DNA of 64,000 nucleotides from Azadirachta indica (Eukaryota > Streptophyta > Magnoliopsida > Sapindales > Meliaceae), in the NCBI GenBank assembly GCA_022749755.1, contig CM040453.1:19291368-19355367 (forward strand). The letters run 5' to 3'. Positions 35,901-47,095 of the stretch are shown here, piece by piece (the stretch's first letter is position 1; every line of letters begins with the position of its first letter). The translations under genes were made by a program, and so were the position numbers. A model generated the notes under the pieces. The model did no database searches. It was not told the DNA's origin and saw nothing but the letters and a program-made list of their open reading frames with translations.

Positions 35901-36204
35901 AATGAAATTAGACCAATTATATTCTGACCTGTTTCGACAAAGTTAATGGACGAATATGTTGTTATCCTACACCGACAGCTATTAATTCTTTATGATTTCT
36001 TAAAGCAAACCCCACGTTGTCTACTTTGCTCCCCGTTATATCCTGATCATTGTTGACATAGAAAATAAAAAAATAACGCTCAACCCATCAAATCAAAAAT
36101 TAATTAATTCCGGTACGTGTAATTGCTGCTCATTCATTGTTATCATCGACAATTTTTTCTTTATGATCTTTTCAAACCTCTTTTCGCAGATGCAGATTTC
36201 AGAA
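32981..36204. other. Intergenic repeat-derived DNA upstream of P450 C
   Basis: No gene is supported. A short 31-bp tandem repeat lies at 34592-34704. The stretch at about 35390-35560 (hexamer-rich, ending with ATTCATACCTGTGTCGGCGT) resembles the 3' end of a Ty3-type LTR, but no partner copy or terminal repeats were found. The last 150 bases before 36205 should contain the promoter and leader of C; I see no convincing TATA box. Open frames at 33185-33421, 33573-33863 and 35563-35766 have no signature. Confidence 0.4.
34592..34704 (+). repeat. 31-bp tandem repeat
   Basis: A unit beginning CGTAGCCATAT recurs at 34612, 34643 and 34674, exactly 31 bases apart, with a partial copy before the first. 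The units differ by several substitutions. It is non-coding. Confidence 0.75.
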
Positions 36205-37755
36205 ATGGAATCCTTGTTCATCATCCTCGTCTCCATCTCCGTTGCTGCCCTCCTCAAAGCTTTCGTCGACCTTTTCTTTCGCAACAAAAAATCCCAGAAT
36301 CTTCTTCCTCCGGGCCCCTTTGCTTTCCCTGTTATTGGCAATCTTCAATGGCTTCTCAAACCTGCCTCAGAAATCGAACCAATCCTCAGAAACCTTCACG
36401 CCAAGCTTGGCCCCATCGTCGCTCTCCGTATCGGCTCTCGGATCCTCATCTTCGTCGCCGATCGCTCACTTGCCTACAAGGCGTTGGTACAGAACGGCGC
36501 GGTCTTTGCCAACCGTCCCCCCTCGCTCTTCCCATCAATCAAATCACTAGCAGCAACCAGCATAACATCAGCTCAAGTTTTTACGGTCCAACGTGGAGGG
36601 TCCTCCGCCGTAATCTCACCGCAGAAATCATGCATCCATCGCGTATAAGATCTTTACAACCATGGCCGCAAGTGGGTTCTGCAAATTCTCTTGGATCGTT
36701 TCAAGTCGCAGTCTAAAAATGGGGATGCAGTTAGTGTGATGGATTATTTTCAGTATGCTATGTTTTGCTTGCTAGTGCTTATGTGTTTCGGAGACAAGCT
36801 TGACCAGAAAGAAATCGAAGAAATTGAGAATGTTCAGCGCCGCAGGTTGCTGGGTTTGGGAAAATTAAGAATACTAAATCTTTGGCCAAGATTGACAAAA
36901 GTTGTTCTTCGTAAAAAGTGGAAGCAATTCTTTCAGTTGCTGAAGGATCAAGAAAAGGTATTGGTTCCATTGATAAGGGCAAGACAGAGGGTGAAGGAAG
37001 AGAGGTTAAACAAAGCTAAAGAGGACGACCGTGAGTATGTGTTGTCTTATGTCGATACTCTGTTAGATTTGCAGCTTCCAGAAGAGAAGAGGAAGCTTAC
37101 TGAACAGGAAATCATTAATTTGTGTTCAGAATTTCTTAACGCCGGAACGGACACCACGTCCACAGCGCTGCAGTGGATCATGGCGAATTTGGTGAAATAC
37201 CCCGACATCCAAGAGAAGTTATTCATGGAAATCAAAGGAGTTGTTGAAGATGGAGAGGAAGAGGTGAAAGAAGAAGAGTTGCAGAAGATGCCGTATCTGA
37301 AAGCAGTGATCTTAGAAGGTCTCAGACGACATCCTCCAGGGCACTTTGTGGTGCCACACGCTGTGACAGAAGATTTCATGCTGGAGGGATACTTGATACC
37401 AAAAAATGCGAGTATAAATTTCATGATAGCCGAAATGGGTTGGGACAAAAATGTCTGGAAGGATCCGATGGCGTTCAAGCCAGAGAGATTTCTGAGCGAA
37501 GAAAATGGAGGAGTTGAAGGATTTGATATAACAGGAAGCAGGGAAATAAAGATGATGCCATTTGGAGTTGGAAGGAGGATTTGTCCTGGACTTGGTTTGG
37601 CCATGCTTCATTTGGAATATTTTGTTGCTAATTTGGTTTGGAGTTTCGAGTGGAAAGCTGTGGATGGAGATGAAGTTGACTTATCAGAGAAGCAAGAGTT
37701 TACGATGGTGATGAAGGATCCACTGAAGGCTCGTATTTCTCCAAGAATTAGATGA
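36205..37755 (+). pseudogene. CYP89A-like P450 C, near full length with two offsetting frameshifts
   Basis: This is an intronless microsomal P450 of about 516 codons, collinear with gene D. It has an N-terminal anchor ([20 protein letters not shown]), LPPGP hinge, C-helix [14 protein letters not shown]-helix [12 protein letters not shown], ExxR (EGLR), FKPERF, heme loop [10 protein letters not shown] with the cysteine ligand, and a normal C-terminus (ARISPRIR, stop TGA 37753-37755). Compared with D there is a 2-base insertion at about 36523-36524 (after NRPP) and a 1-base insertion at about 36650-36654 (after HPSRI). The 130 bases between them are read in another frame, and the original frame meets a TAA at 36646-36648. 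All catalytic motifs are otherwise intact, so it is a young pseudogene or an assembly error. If functional it would be an ER-bound haem-thiolate monooxygenase. Confidence 0.88.
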
Positions 37756-38743
37756 GCATTTACTTTGAATATTATATGTATTTAGACGTTATGACTACGC
37801 AGAGAAATTAATATGGTGAAGCTTCTTGTTTTCAAAATCGAAAAATAATAACAAAAAGAAATAGTGCTGTTGAAAATTTTAATTAAAGTGATTAATTTAA
37901 TTAGGACACGCTTATTCTCTCATGCTATTTTGAATTAGAGCAACAAGAAGAATTGAATGAATGGGGTGGATTGATTATGCACACTAACAACATTCGACCC
38001 CCGTTTAATTCCTTTTAGTACCTCTTTTGCAACTGAAGTTTGAATAGATAACCCTTGGGATGAGGTCTAACGTAATAGCTTATATAATTTTCAAATTCTT
38101 GTTGCAAAAAATTTGTGACCTTCTTCTTTTATCTTTTAAAATGTCATGAATTCATCCATAATATGTACAGCGTTTTCTGTAATTACAAAATTTTTTTATA
38201 TTGTCATTACTTAATTATTCTAGTTTATTAGTAATTTGTGTTAATTACATTACTTTATAATACACATATATGTCTCATTTTTTGTTGGGTCAATTCTAAT
38301 AGCTTATGTGATCATGCATGTACACGTATGATATGCTTTTGGGGGAGAACAAAAAATAAGCATAAATTTAGACACCTTTTTAAATCATAAAAAACGAATT
38401 ACCCTGTCCAAATAGAGGTTGCGTAGACGAAAATACTATTAGCTCAACCTATGTGGACGTGAGAACAAAGGATATACATGAAATATAAAATGTAGGTGAG
38501 AATGCATTAAATTAGTTTCAAAATATGTAATTCTTATAATAATAATGTTGTGTTTTTCATGTTTGATTCATTAATTTCTGCCATCAAATTAATGTTGTCT
38601 TTATAGAAATGTTAAAAATCAAGACCAAAAAAATTATATTTTACATTATTTTTTAAGTTTTAGAATTTATTAATTGCTGACAAATTTTATGATTATTAAA
38701 TTACTTCTTAGATAGATAACATTAAAATTGGAATACTTCTGTT

Positions 38744-39720
38744 GGGAAAAGGACTGTTAAGCCCCTAAGGTTTGGCAAAATGTGTTGATAAGACTAAAAG
38801 TTTGAAAAATGCCCATTTAACTCTTAATCTATTAATTTTTATTGGTCATTTGAATGAAAAATATTACAATTATATTTTCATCCTTTATATGTCATTTTGA
38901 CTATTTATTTAATTGCCACAAACCGCCATTGACTATCACCACCGATTACCATTTGTTTTACCAAAGATATCATTAGAATCCTTCTTGAATAGTCTGGACA
39001 ATGATACCATTATTATCTTTGTTTGAACAACTATTTGTCATAAATCTAAAATAAAATTTTTAAATTTTAAAACGTCAACTTTAGAATTACGGCAAACAGT
39101 TGCTCAAACGATAATGGTAATGGTACTAATGTGTAGAGTGTTTAATAAATATTTTTAATAATATTTACAGTGACCCAAATGAATGTTGATCGCTTACAAT
39201 CAGTGGTTGTTGGTGGCTGCTGGCCAACGCTGCTGGCCAACGTTAGTAACTCCTCTCTATTTAAGTGGTTGTGAATACCATTAAAATCTTTATTAAATGA
39301 TCTACACAATAGTATCATTATCATCACTATTTGAGCAACCGTTCATTATAAATTTGAGGTTGAATTTTTAAAGTTTAAAAATTTAACTTCAAATCTATTA
39401 TAAAAGGTTGCTCAAACAAAGAAAATAATAGTACCATTATATAAATTATTCGACAAAAATTATAAAAATATTTATAGTGAAAAAAATAGTAATCAGTGGT
39501 GGTGGTTAAGGTAGTCAACGACAATAAAGTAAATAGTCAAAATAACATATCAGGGGTAAAAATATAATATTTTTTATGTAAATGACGGTTAGAACTTAAC
39601 AGACTAAGAGTTGAATGGCTATTTTTCAAACCTTTGAGATTTATCACTACATTTCACCAAACTTTAAAGACCTAATAGTACATTTCATCAAGCCTTAGGG
39701 AACTAGCAATACATTTCCCT
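38744..39720. mobile_element. Foldback Mutator-like element (non-autonomous)
   Basis: This 977-base element is flanked by 9-bp duplications ACTTCTGTT (38735-38743) and ACTTATGTT (39721-39729), the length typical of Mutator-like elements. The ends are inverted: GGGAAAAGG at the left and CATTTCCCT at the right. The inverted similarity runs on through phrases such as CCCTAAGG, TTTGAAAAAT, ACTCTTAATCT and CATTTTGACTATTTA, reaching almost to the middle. The two arms are thus imperfect mirror copies of about 480 bases. Near the centre TGGCCAACGCTGC is partly repeated (39218-39242). There is no transposase. The unoccupied site is visible in copy 1 at about 10187-10195. Confidence 0.85.
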
Positions 39721-40730
39721 ACTTATGTTAGTCATTGTAAAATTTACGACCCATATTAATAATCAATACAGTATATTGAACTATGCTGATGTAATCGAGA
39801 TTTGAGCTCAAATATGATCTAAAACCCTAAATATATATTTAAGCCTTAAGGGTAAAGCTTGAAACATTCTTCATCTTTATTCTTAGTGAAAATTGTTGCT
39901 CTTTGTCCCATGACTTTTTCTCCGAAATTTTCAATGTTTTCATATAAATTCGGTGTTGCTTGTGATGTTATTGTTTTCTATTTGCTCAATTCCTTGATTT
40001 TGTATCACAGTTTTATTCAAAATTCTCAAAATATAATTCAAATTACAATATTATGACAAATTCAAAGAGCATTAAGACAAGAATAAACAGAAGTCAAATA
40101 TTCATTATTTTGAAAAAGTAATCACGTGTGTGACTAATGTAAAACAATCACTAGACTCTCACTGACCAATTCGTAGTAAAGCAAAGAACTTTTCATGCAA
40201 GTTTCAAACGTTCTTTAATTCCATTTAGTAATACCTTTTCATGAAGCTTGTAAAATAAATTGACGATAAATTTGGACCACATTTTTTTTTAAACAGAACA
40301 CATTGAATTCAAAACCTATAAGCAAAATTTAATATGAATTTAAAATAACAGATAATAATTTAATTAACTCTTTATAACAATTAATCGGAAAGCACTTGTG
40401 ATCTACCCTACTCCTATCAGCAACATCAAACTCAGAAACAAAAGTCTAACTTCTCCTGTTTGTTAGTTAGCTTGCTTGCGTATGCCTTTACGTCACTTTC
40501 TGTGACAAAAATGCTACGTCACTATTATCACAATATTAAAGGTTGATTTGTAATTTTCTAATATTCATGATTTCTTGAACCGCACTCCAGGTTTTTTGAC
40601 AATAATTATTGTATATTTATGATTTCTTTTCTTTAATAAATAATTACAACCAAGTGTTTTACCATATATATTGACACAATTATTGTTTTTTATACTTATT
40701 TTATCTACACAAACACGCGCGCATACACTC

Positions 40731-40775
40731 ACACACACGTGTGTGTGTGTATATATATATATATATACATACATA
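40731..40775 (+). repeat. Compound microsatellite (CA/TG)n(TA)n
   Basis: AC repeats turn into GT repeats at about 40740 and then TA repeats to 40766, ending TACATACATAC. The region 40713-40775 can fold back on itself. The matching place in copy 1 (about 10550) lacks the array, so it expanded after the duplication or was lost there. Confidence 0.8.
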
Positions 40776-40858
40776 CGGCATTATCATAAATAGTACTCCA
40801 TATCAGATACTTCTAAGATTGCTTCTGTAACTTAACTACTTATATATAAATATTATAT

Positions 40859-42136
40859 AAGAAAATTCACATATATCCTCCTTATATTTAAGAAAATAAA
40901 TATTTATTTATAATATTTAAAAAAAATAAATACTCTCTCAAGTTTATACAAATATACAGATATTTTATTTAATTTTTATTTCAATTAGTTTAGTGAAAAA
41001 TAAATACTATTTATATCCCTAAACTTTTAACTAATCATAAATTAAAATATAATTATTTTAATTATAATAATTTGGTCCATATTCTAATATTTTTTACAAT
41101 ATATATTATTTTAATTATAACAATTTAATTTCTATTTTATTATTTTTAATAAGATATTAAAGACTAGTTAATTTTTTAATTTATTATTTTAATAAAAATT
41201 TTAAAAAATTATTATTAAAAAATTTAATAATGAGGTAGAATAAATTTATATATTAAAATATTTTTTATTCTCTTCTTTTACTTTCTTACTTATAATTTGA
41301 TATTTAAATATAAAAGAATTTTGAAATTTTTTTTCACTGTTTTATTTTTACATACACTATATTCATTTAAAAGATTATATTAAATTTATTATATTTATTA
41401 TAAAAATATAAATAAAACACATAAAAGAAGAGGAAAATTTCATATCATTTATTAGTAAAATTAGTAATTAAATATATTTTACATTATTTTTAAATAATAT
41501 ATTTTAATTTTAATAAAAATATTAGAAAAAAGAGAATACATACACACATATATAGAGATAGAATATGTATTTATTTTTTTATATTTTCATTATTTTTTAA
41601 AGAAAATATAATAAAAATTAGCCTAATTTTTTAAATAGACATATTATATTAAAAATAAAATGTTACAATAATATTTTATTTAAAATTTTGTTGATAATTA
41701 AATATTAAATTATTATTGAGAAAGTAAAAGAAAAAAATTAAAATTATTTTAGCGTATGAGTTTAACCTAACTTATTGTTACAATTTTTTAATAATAGTAT
41801 TTTTAATTTTTTATTGAAATAATAAATTAAAATAATTATTTAATCCTTAATATATTGTGAAAAATATCAAAATGAGGACTAAATTGATATGATAAAAATA
41901 ATTATGACTAGTTTATTAATATTTAAAAATTTAAGAATACAAATGATATTTACTTAATTAATTAACTAACCAAAACAAAAGATAAGCTGGGCATGTATTT
42001 TTTCTCAAATATCTATTTCCCTAAACATTATGGTCTATGCTAATTTCCCTACTGTCTATCTAATTCTAGCAATTCATCCTCACTGCCACCCTCCCCCGTT
42101 TCTGTTGACTGCAGTTTACTTCTGTAAATCTCATAA
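40859..42136. other. AT-rich upstream region of P450 D
   Basis: This is extremely AT-rich, with no open frame and no domain. The last 150 bases (41985-42136) resemble the upstream region of pseudogene B (13040-13191), including CCCCCGTTT and AAATCTCAT just before the start codon, so this part is ancestral promoter or leader. No clear TATA box is visible within 60 bases upstream. The remainder is probably decayed transposon sequence. Confidence 0.45.
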
Positions 42137-43678
42137 ATGGAATTCTGGTTCATAATCCTCGTTTCCATCTCCATTGCAGCCCTTCTCAAAGCTTTCTTCA
42201 ACCTTCTCTTTCACAGCAAAGTTTCCAACAATCTTCCTCCAGGCCCTGTTACTTTCCCTGTTGTTGGCAATCTTCAATGGCTTCTCATATCCGTCTCAGA
42301 AATCGAAATGATTCTCCGAAATCTCCAAGCCAAGTTTGGCCCCATGGTCACTCTCCACATAGGCCCCCGCCCTACCGTATTCATCGCCGGTCGATCACTT
42401 GCACACAAGGCTTTAGTCCAGAACGGCGCCGTCTTTGCCGACCGTCCTCCCGCTCTACCCACCAGCAAAGTCATCAGCAGCAACCAGCACAACATCAGTT
42501 CAGCCTTTTACGGACCCACGTGGAGGCTCCTCCGCCGTAATCTCACCGCAGAAATTCTCCACCCTTCACGGGTGAAATGGTACAAGCATGCGCGAAAATG
42601 GGTTCTGGAAATTCTCTCCGATCGTTTCAAGTCAGAGTCGAAAAATGGGAACCCGGTTCGTGTTGTGGATCATTTTCGGTACGCCATGTTTTGCTTGTTA
42701 GTGCTCATGTGTTTCGGAGACAAGCTTGACCAAAAGCAAATCAGAGAAATCGAAGACGTTCAGCGTCGGACGTTATTATATTTCGGCAAGTTCAATATAT
42801 TAAATTTCTGGCCAAGACTGACAAAAACTTTTCTTCGTATGAGGTGGGAGCAGTTCTTGCAGTTACGTAGGGATCAGGAAAATGTATTGGTTCCATTGAT
42901 AAGAGCAAGGAAGAAGTTGAAGGAAGAGAACTTATGCAAATCTAAGGAAGAGAATGAGTACGTGTTAGCTTACGTCGATACGCTGTTGGATTTGCATCTC
43001 CCTGAAGAGCAGAGAAAGCTCAGTGAAGACGAAATTGTCAGTTTGTGTTCGGAATTTCTTAACGCCGGTACAGACACAACGTCCCCTGCGCTGCAGTGGA
43101 TCATGGCGAATTTGGTGAAACACCCAGATATCCAACAGAAGCTGTTCTTGGAAATCGAAGGAGCTATTGAAAATGGGGAGGAAGAGGTGAAAGAAGAAGA
43201 GTTACAGAAGATGCCATATCTGAAATCAATAATCTTAGAAGGTCTAAGACGACATCCTCCGGCGCATTTCGTGTTGCCACACGCTGTGACAGAAGATTTC
43301 AAGCTTGATAAATATGTGGTACCGAAGAAGGGGACTGTAAATTTCATGGTGGCTGAAATTGGTTGGGATCCGAAAGTCTGGGAAGATCCGATGGCATTCA
43401 AGCCAGAGAGATTTCAGAGTGAAGAAATTGGAGGAGTTGAAGGATTTGATATAACAGGAAGCAGGGAAATAAAGATGATGCCATTTGGGGCTGGGAGGAG
43501 GATGTGTCCTGGTTATGGTTTGGCTATGCTTCATTTGGAATATTTTGTTTCTAATTTGGTTTGGAGCTTTGACTGGAAAGCTGTGGATGGTGTTGAAGTT
43601 GATTTATCAGAGAAACAAGAATTTACAATAGTCATGAAAAATCCATTACAGGCTCGTATTTCTCCAAGAATTAGGTAA
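42137..43678 (+). CDS. Cytochrome P450, CYP89A-like, intact and intronless (gene D)
   Basis: A single 513-codon frame with all P450 landmarks: hydrophobic N-terminal anchor (residues 1-25) that would hold it in the ER membrane with the catalytic domain in the cytosol; proline hinge LPPGP (33-37); C-helix WxxxR (W129, R133); I-helix AGTDTT (310-315); ExxR (E368, R371); PERF (423-426); heme loop [10 protein letters not shown] (450-459) with C457 as the thiolate ligand. The sequence fits the CYP89A subfamily, whose genes are usually intronless and clustered. Arabidopsis CYP89A9 acts in chlorophyll breakdown, converting fluorescent catabolites to dioxobilin-type products; for other members the substrate is unknown, so no substrate is assigned here. 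The start matches the family's N-terminus. One oddity is a proline at 317, two residues after the catalytic threonine pair, where C has threonine. Confidence 0.96.
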   Translation: MEFWFIILVSISIAALLKAFFNLLFHSKVSNNLPPGPVTFPVVGNLQWLLISVSEIEMILRNLQAKFGPMVTLHIGPRPTVFIAGRSLAHKALVQNGAVFADRPPALPTSKVISSNQHNISSAFYGPTWRLLRRNLTAEILHPSRVKWYKHARKWVLEILSDRFKSESKNGNPVRVVDHFRYAMFCLLVLMCFGDKLDQKQIREIEDVQRRTLLYFGKFNILNFWPRLTKTFLRMRWEQFLQLRRDQENVLVPLIRARKKLKEENLCKSKEENEYVLAYVDTLLDLHLPEEQRKLSEDEIVSLCSEFLNAGTDTTSPALQWIMANLVKHPDIQQKLFLEIEGAIENGEEEVKEEELQKMPYLKSIILEGLRRHPPAHFVLPHAVTEDFKLDKYVVPKKGTVNFMVAEIGWDPKVWEDPMAFKPERFQSEEIGGVEGFDITGSREIKMMPFGAGRRMCPGYGLAMLHLEYFVSNLVWSFDWKAVDGVEVDLSEKQEFTIVMKNPLQARISPRIR

Positions 43679-45150
43679 GTGTTTGGCTTTAAGTATTATG
43701 TAATTAATTAAAATTCTTGATGGTAGAAACGTAATACGATAATCAAGCTTTAGAATTGGTTGTAATGTCTACATCCGTGATGTATATTATTTTTTTATTT
43801 TGCAACGTGCAGTACTTTTATATCTTTTCTTTCACTATAATAGGTTAAGTGTGACTTTATAAAAGTTGTAATGCATTAAAAGGAATTATATTGAATTTAT
43901 GAAAATTATTTTGTTTGGAAGCAATAGCCCAAGAATGTGCTCAAAGTTATTTGACATTTCATGATTTAAATATCACTAAAGGTGAGAAAATTAATTATAC
44001 AGTATATTTTGTGTGTTTTTCTAACATTAAAAAGCAATTAAAAAAAGAAACATATATAAGATAACAATTAAATTCTGAACAAAAGAAATTAAAAATTTTA
44101 TTTAGATTACTGAAATAATCGAACTAAGAAGTGCGTTGGTCTGGTTTAAGAAAATTCGAGAAGTATTCGAGGCGAAAAAAAAAGTTTTGTCCCATGTATT
44201 TTTATTGACCAATTCTGAATTTAAACGTATGTTAGAGTTAAAAGTCTCGATTTGTCGCTTATGTCTAAAGTCTTGAATCTTGACGGCATAAAACGTTATT
44301 TAGGGAAACAAAATTTACACTACTATTTATATGGAGTAAACGAAAGGAGCGCATTTAATAAAAAGAAATAGAGAAGGGGCCCACATTGAAATGTAAACAG
44401 ACAAAGCCTAAAACGGTCCAAGAGTCCATAATGCTAAAATGATCTATTGGCTAATAAACATTTAATTTTTTTAATATTATTACACATATAATCTATTATT
44501 ATTATTATAGAATCTTCTCTCACTTTTATAAAGTGTGTGGTTCAAATCTTTACTCTCCAATCCTTCAGTCATAGGGCAAGCGTCCTTTAGTACCAAAGCT
44601 GTAACCTAAATGACTATAAATATTTAATTTTTAATATTTTTAATAATCTTCAAGTTCTTGTCGCAAATTTTTTGTTTAAAATACTTGCAATCTTTTTTCT
44701 CTTTTAAAATCTAATACTTAAATTACAAAATGTTAAAAAAAAAGATATAGTTAAAAAATTTAAAAGTTATTATGAAAAAGATTTATAAGGTTAGTCCAAC
44801 TAAAAAAAGTACAATTTTTATAAATTCATCCATAGATGTATTCTGTTTTCCGTAATTATAATTTCTTTTAATATTGCCATTATTTAATTATTAGAATTTA
44901 TTAGTTACTTTTATTAATTACATTACTTTATAATACGCATATATTTATCTATTTTTTTTTTTGTTAGATCAATTCTAGTAGTTTACGTGATGTGAGCATG
45001 CATGTATACATACAACTGTGGTTGGGAAAAAATAAGAATAAATTCATACAAATATCTAGATCATAAAGAATCAATTGTCTTGTTGAAATAGAGATCGCAT
45101 GGATGGAAACAGAATTAAGCAAGCCTAAGTATACATGGGAGGATATACAT
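43679..45150. repeat. Duplicated gene flank, copy 3 (downstream of P450 D), left part
   Basis: No gene is present. The first 40 bases match the 3' flank of pseudogene B up to its Harbinger boundary. From about 44640 to 45150 the sequence matches copies 1 and 2 (for example TCAATTCTAGTAG, TAGATCATAAAGAATC, AGGATATACAT). It is interrupted at 45150 by the Tat element and resumes at 55502. The stretch 44330-44640 has no counterpart in the other copies and may be a small insertion. Confidence 0.75.
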
Positions 45151-45151
45151 T

Positions 45152-45616
45152 TATTTGGGAGGATGGGCTCAAGCCCGTAACCTGATACTTGGGAAAATGG
45201 GCTCAACCTATAGGATTAACAAACTTCATAATAAGCAATCTTAACATCTGATCAACCATTTTTGATATTGAGCCAATCACGATTAAGTCGATTCAAAAGG
45301 AATTCTGTTCAGACACTCTATGAAAGAAGCCTAGCTAGAAGGAATCTTTACGGAGTAAGACAAAATAATTTTAAAAGTTTTACTTTAAGGTAAGTTAAAA
45401 TTTTGTGAAAATTCCAAGTTCCATTAGAATTCCTAATATTACTAGAATAAGAAAATCAGTGCGTATATATATATATATATATATTGTATTTTCTTCATGT
45501 AAATGGATTCAAAAACTTTCTGAAATAAGTAATAAAACAGTTTTTTCTTTTGGGTAAAGCAAAAAAATTCAATGTTTACTATGTGGTATCGAAGTCGTAA
45601 AATTTCAATATCAACA
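45152..45616 (+). repeat. 5' LTR of the Tat element
   Basis: About 465 bases, matching 55046-55496 throughout. It starts TATTTGGGAGGATGGG (the second base mutated from the TG of the 3' copy) and ends ATATCAACA. It has a TA dinucleotide run (45464-45484) shortly before ATTGTATTTTCTTCATG, at the same place in both LTRs. Confidence 0.9.
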
Positions 45617-45660
45617 GTTGGCACCGTCTATGAGAAAATCACGGACAAAAAGCTATAATG

Positions 45661-47095
45661 ATGATTAAAGAACAAATAGTTGTCAAGAGGCCACCATCAG
45701 AAAAGTCTCATAAAGAGGACTTGTCGGATTCCAACATCCCTCGGCCTCGTTGCAGTTGTCCCAAGGGTAAACCACAATATGGGAGATAAAAGCAGACACA
45801 ATTCAGCTTGCACAACAGTTGTGGGAAAGTGATCGAAGGCATCTAGGGAAAGATAGACAAGTAAAGGCTTTAAAGGATAAAACGATGATGATGGAGAGAG
45901 AAATTGAAAACTTGAAGAGAATGATTCAGGGGGATGGTGTCAGTGCATGCGATCTAGCAAAGATAAGATTTTTAGAGAATGAAAAAAGTGTTTCTTCACT
46001 GAGGATCTGTCGCAAAGGATCGCCTACCAGAAAAATAGGAAGTAAGCAGTAGATACCAGGTGCAGAGAGGCATGAAAAGGCCTGAACTGAGAAACTGCTG
46101 CCTTAAGGCCCTAATGAAGGAGTTCATTTCCACGATATAGAGAAACCCGATCAAAAATTGGCTCCTGATCAACGCAAGCATATTCAAGACAAAAGGAGAT
46201 TTGAATGCAGTACGGTTTCAATGAACATGTGAGCTTACTTAAATCAGAAGTGCAAGAAAAAGGGGAGAAAGGCCAACACAGAGAAAACACCAGATCTGGC
46301 AGTACCACTGCCGATCATGTGGTAAGCAAGAAGGAAATAGAGGAGAGAATCAGAAAGCTTACTGAAGAATTGCGGGCTCAGAGGAAGAAGGACAAACGGC
46401 GAGATGAAACCATATCTGGGGCGGAGTGGGGGGGTGGGGTGGAGCTCTCCCTGAAATCCCTTTTCTCGAGGGAAATATAAGACTTGGCCCTTTCTCAAAA
46501 ATTTAAGATGCCCCAAATCCCGTTGTATATGGGAAAAACAGATCCGACGTTGTACCTAGATCTCTTCAGGGAAATGATGATGATACGAGGCTTGATAGAG
46601 CCGCAAATGTGCCGCCTATTCACCTTGACCTTGGAAGGACAAGTGTGACGTTGGTATAAAATCTTGAGATCGGAAAGTATGGAGAGTTTTGATCAATTGT
46701 GTGCATAATTTGTTGATGAGTTCAAAGGAGCGTTGATTGTGTCAAAAGACCCGAGCTCGCAACTGCTAATAAAGCAAGGGAGAGATGAGACATTGAAAAG
46801 TTTCATAAGAAGGTATTACAAGGAAGTTATTGAAGCTAATGCCTTGTTATGTCCTTTGGCGCTAAAAGGACTCAAGAGGGGGTTAAGGATGAATAAAGGA
46901 TAATTTACTATTCAGAAGCGAACCGTAACTACATATGAGCAAGCTCAGAAGAAGATTTTCAAAGAAATCGAAATGGAGGATCGAATGCTGCTAAAAAGGA
47001 AGGAAGAAGACTGGAAGAGTTAGTAGCAAAAAGCGAGGTTGAGACCTAATCCCAAGCCTCTTACAAAGAGAGAAGACTTTTAATGACCACACTTT
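45661..47095 (+). pseudogene. Tat-type gag remnant
   Basis: This begins with a short frame from 45661 (MMIKEQIVVKRPPSEK), related to the start of the second Tat element at 58482. A coiled-coil-like frame follows (45819-46052, QVKALKDKTMMMEREIENLK). The capsid part lies around 46480-46960: KFKMPQIPLYMGKTDPTLYL, LFREMMMIRGLIEPQMC, TLTLEGQ, RWYKILRSES, SFDQL, and QGRDETLKSFIRRYYKEV. These are typical of Tat gag. Stops interrupt it at several places (for example after EGQV). Its product would form the particle in which reverse transcription happens. Confidence 0.88.

Larger units (their letters stand above)
37756..40858. repeat. Duplicated gene flank, copy 2 (downstream of P450 C)
   Basis: This is homologous to 9112-10662 downstream of fragment A, in the same order and orientation, but contains a 977-base MULE (38744-39720) and a further stretch (about 39730-40010 and 40130-40440) not matched in copy 1. 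The stretch at 40140-40330 is matched downstream of D at 55640-55850. Homology to copy 1 ends near 40858 within an AT-rich tract. The open frame 39859-40056 has no signature. Confidence 0.8.

Noticed and set aside
36500..36670. Intron in P450 C to explain the frame change
   Set aside because: The 130 bases between the frameshifts are well conserved as coding sequence in another frame, so they cannot be an intron. The family is normally intronless.
36123..36716. 197-codon + strand frame overlapping P450 C
   Set aside because: Only its part at about 36525-36650 is P450-like, because of the frameshifts; the rest is out of frame and meaningless.
37047..37611. Long - strand frames opposite P450 C (and similar ones opposite D at 42970-43534)
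   Set aside because: They are mirror images of a real gene; their peptides only reflect the codon use of the + strand P450.
44440..44640. Possible tRNA-derived SINE with a B-box-like GGTTCAAATCT
   Set aside because: No A box at the right distance, no tail and no clear target duplication.
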